Positions 14,725-15,333 of a stretch of 15,333 bases of DNA are shown here, one piece after another. Location: positions 1 to 15,333 of the forward strand of contig JANXUN010000429.1 in NCBI GenBank assembly GCA_025356185.1, given 5' to 3'. Origin of the DNA: Gemmatimonadaceae bacterium. GTDB lineage: Bacteria > Gemmatimonadota > Gemmatimonadetes > Gemmatimonadales > Gemmatimonadaceae. The stretch's first letter is position 1, and each line of letters begins with the position of its first letter. A program made the position numbers and the translations under genes. The notes under the pieces are model-generated. The model worked only from the letters and a program-made list of their open reading frames with translations, was not told the origin of the DNA and did no database searches.

Positions 14725-15242
14725 AACCAGGACCCGCTGCGAAGCGCGAGTCGTCGCGCAAACCTGTCACGACGGCACCGATTGAAGTTGAGCACGCCGA
14801 AGAGCGCGACATCGCCGCGATTTCTACGCTGAACAATTTGTTTGCGCCCGATGGACTGACGTTGCCGCGTAGTGAAGAGTTTGTGACGACGCATTTGGCC
14901 GACTATCAAGTGGTGCGCAACGCGGACGGTGCCGTGTTGGGGTGCGTCGCGCTTGACGAGTATTCGCCGTCGTTGGTTGAGTTGGTGTCGCTCGCGGTGT
15001 CACCGACGGCGCAGGGACGCGGCATTGGTCGTCGACTGATCGCGGCTGCCGAAGATCTCGCGCAACAGCGCGGGTACCCGCAGATTTTTGCGATTTCGCT
15101 CGCGGACGGACTGTTCTTGAGCGCGGGATTTCACGAATCGAGCATTGACGTGTATCCCGAAAAAATTGCGCGCTATGTGAAGATTTCGCGATCGGAGTTG
15201 TCGATCGGGCGCAAGTTTTGTTTCGCGAGAGCGCTGCGGTAA
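14721..15242 (+). CDS. GNAT-family N-acetyltransferase, ArgA-like
   Basis: A 173-residue GCN5-type acetyltransferase that transfers an acetyl group from acetyl-CoA. The acetyl-CoA site is LAVSPTAQGRGIGRRLIAAA at 91-110, with the Q/R-x-x-G-x-G core QGRGIG at 98-103. The C-terminal part (AISLADGLFLSAGF at 124-137, then RYVKISRSELSIGRKFCFARAL) resembles the short, GNAT-only N-acetylglutamate synthases, so acetylation of glutamate or a related amino acid is possible. No arginine genes are nearby. The start is GTG 14721 in a GTGA overlap with the DUF411 stop, which suggests coupled translation. The first 20 residues are basic and not part of the fold. Other GNAT substrates cannot be excluded. Confidence 0.85.
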   Translation: MKPGPAAKRESSRKPVTTAPIEVEHAEERDIAAISTLNNLFAPDGLTLPRSEEFVTTHLADYQVVRNADGAVLGCVALDEYSPSLVELVSLAVSPTAQGRGIGRRLIAAAEDLAQQRGYPQIFAISLADGLFLSAGFHESSIDVYPEKIARYVKISRSELSIGRKFCFARALR

Positions 15243-15288
15243 GTCGGTGCGGCGGGATTCGTGCGAGTCGGGTGGTTTCGTTACTGAC

Positions 15289-15324
15289 TGACACGGATGA
15301 ACAGCTCTGATAAACACGGATACA
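15289..15324. repeat. Intergenic ACACGGAT-type repeat
   Basis: ACACGGAT occurs at 15291-15298 and 15314-15321, 23 nt apart, within TGACACGGATGA and TAAACACGGATACA. The surrounding 45 nt are AT-richer than the genes. Similar degenerate repeats built on 'acacggatgaac' are common between genes in several environmental phyla. The remaining 91 nt after the last gene hold nothing else I can support. Confidence 0.5.
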
Positions 15325-15333
15325 ACAAAAGAT

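Overview
The window is ordinary-looking, tightly packed bacterial chromosome with moderately high GC (about 60% by eye). It has no rRNA, tRNA, CRISPR array, transposase or phage gene. Gene style and content (a TMTC-like membrane TPR protein, DUF411, DUF2461, VC0807-type membrane protein, and pyrimidine-rich intergenic repeats) would suit a Gemmatimonadota-like environmental bacterium. That placement is an inference from general appearance, not from a marker gene.

Layout. Positions 1-12104 are essentially all plus strand: a GMC-type flavin oxidoreductase (26-1630), a DinB-like protein (1690-2157), and a two-gene polar amino-acid ABC importer whose substrate-binding and permease domains are fused in one polypeptide (2177-3766), overlapping its ATPase by 4 nt (3763-4494). 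A 258-nt gap follows that is dominated by a very long inverted repeat (4515-4644). Next comes a compact cluster of a MarR regulator with a His/Asp-rich tail (4753-5337), a serine-glyoxylate-type aminotransferase (5340-6506), a hydroxypyruvate/glyoxylate reductase-type dehydrogenase (6556-7539), an esterase (7545-8372) and a DUF2461 protein (8386-9111) that ends in a hairpin. A VC0807-like membrane protein (9166-9978) and a TMTC-like multi-spanning TPR protein (10224-12104) follow. The gap between them carries a possible minus-strand gene with a strong ribosome binding site. Positions 12112-14096 are minus strand: malic enzyme, then a 72-residue protein of unknown function, separated by a perfect 10-bp hairpin. 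From 14206 the plus strand resumes with a Tat-exported DUF411 protein overlapped by 4 nt by a GNAT acetyltransferase. The window ends in a short ACACGGAT-type repeat.

How the genes fit together. The clearest pathway link is the aminotransferase plus dehydrogenase pair: serine + glyoxylate to hydroxypyruvate + glycine, then hydroxypyruvate to glycerate. The MarR gene sits 2 nt upstream and is a natural candidate regulator. The ABC pair forms a complete importer (binding domain, permease, ATPase) for an amino acid or similar polar solute. The DUF411/GNAT pair looks translationally coupled, but a functional link is not evident. No clearly undescribed multi-gene system is visible. The items most worth a second look are the 4515-4644 inverted repeat with several G-U-preserving differences, the possible minus-strand gene at the 9979-10224 gap, and the acidic/histidine tail of the MarR protein.
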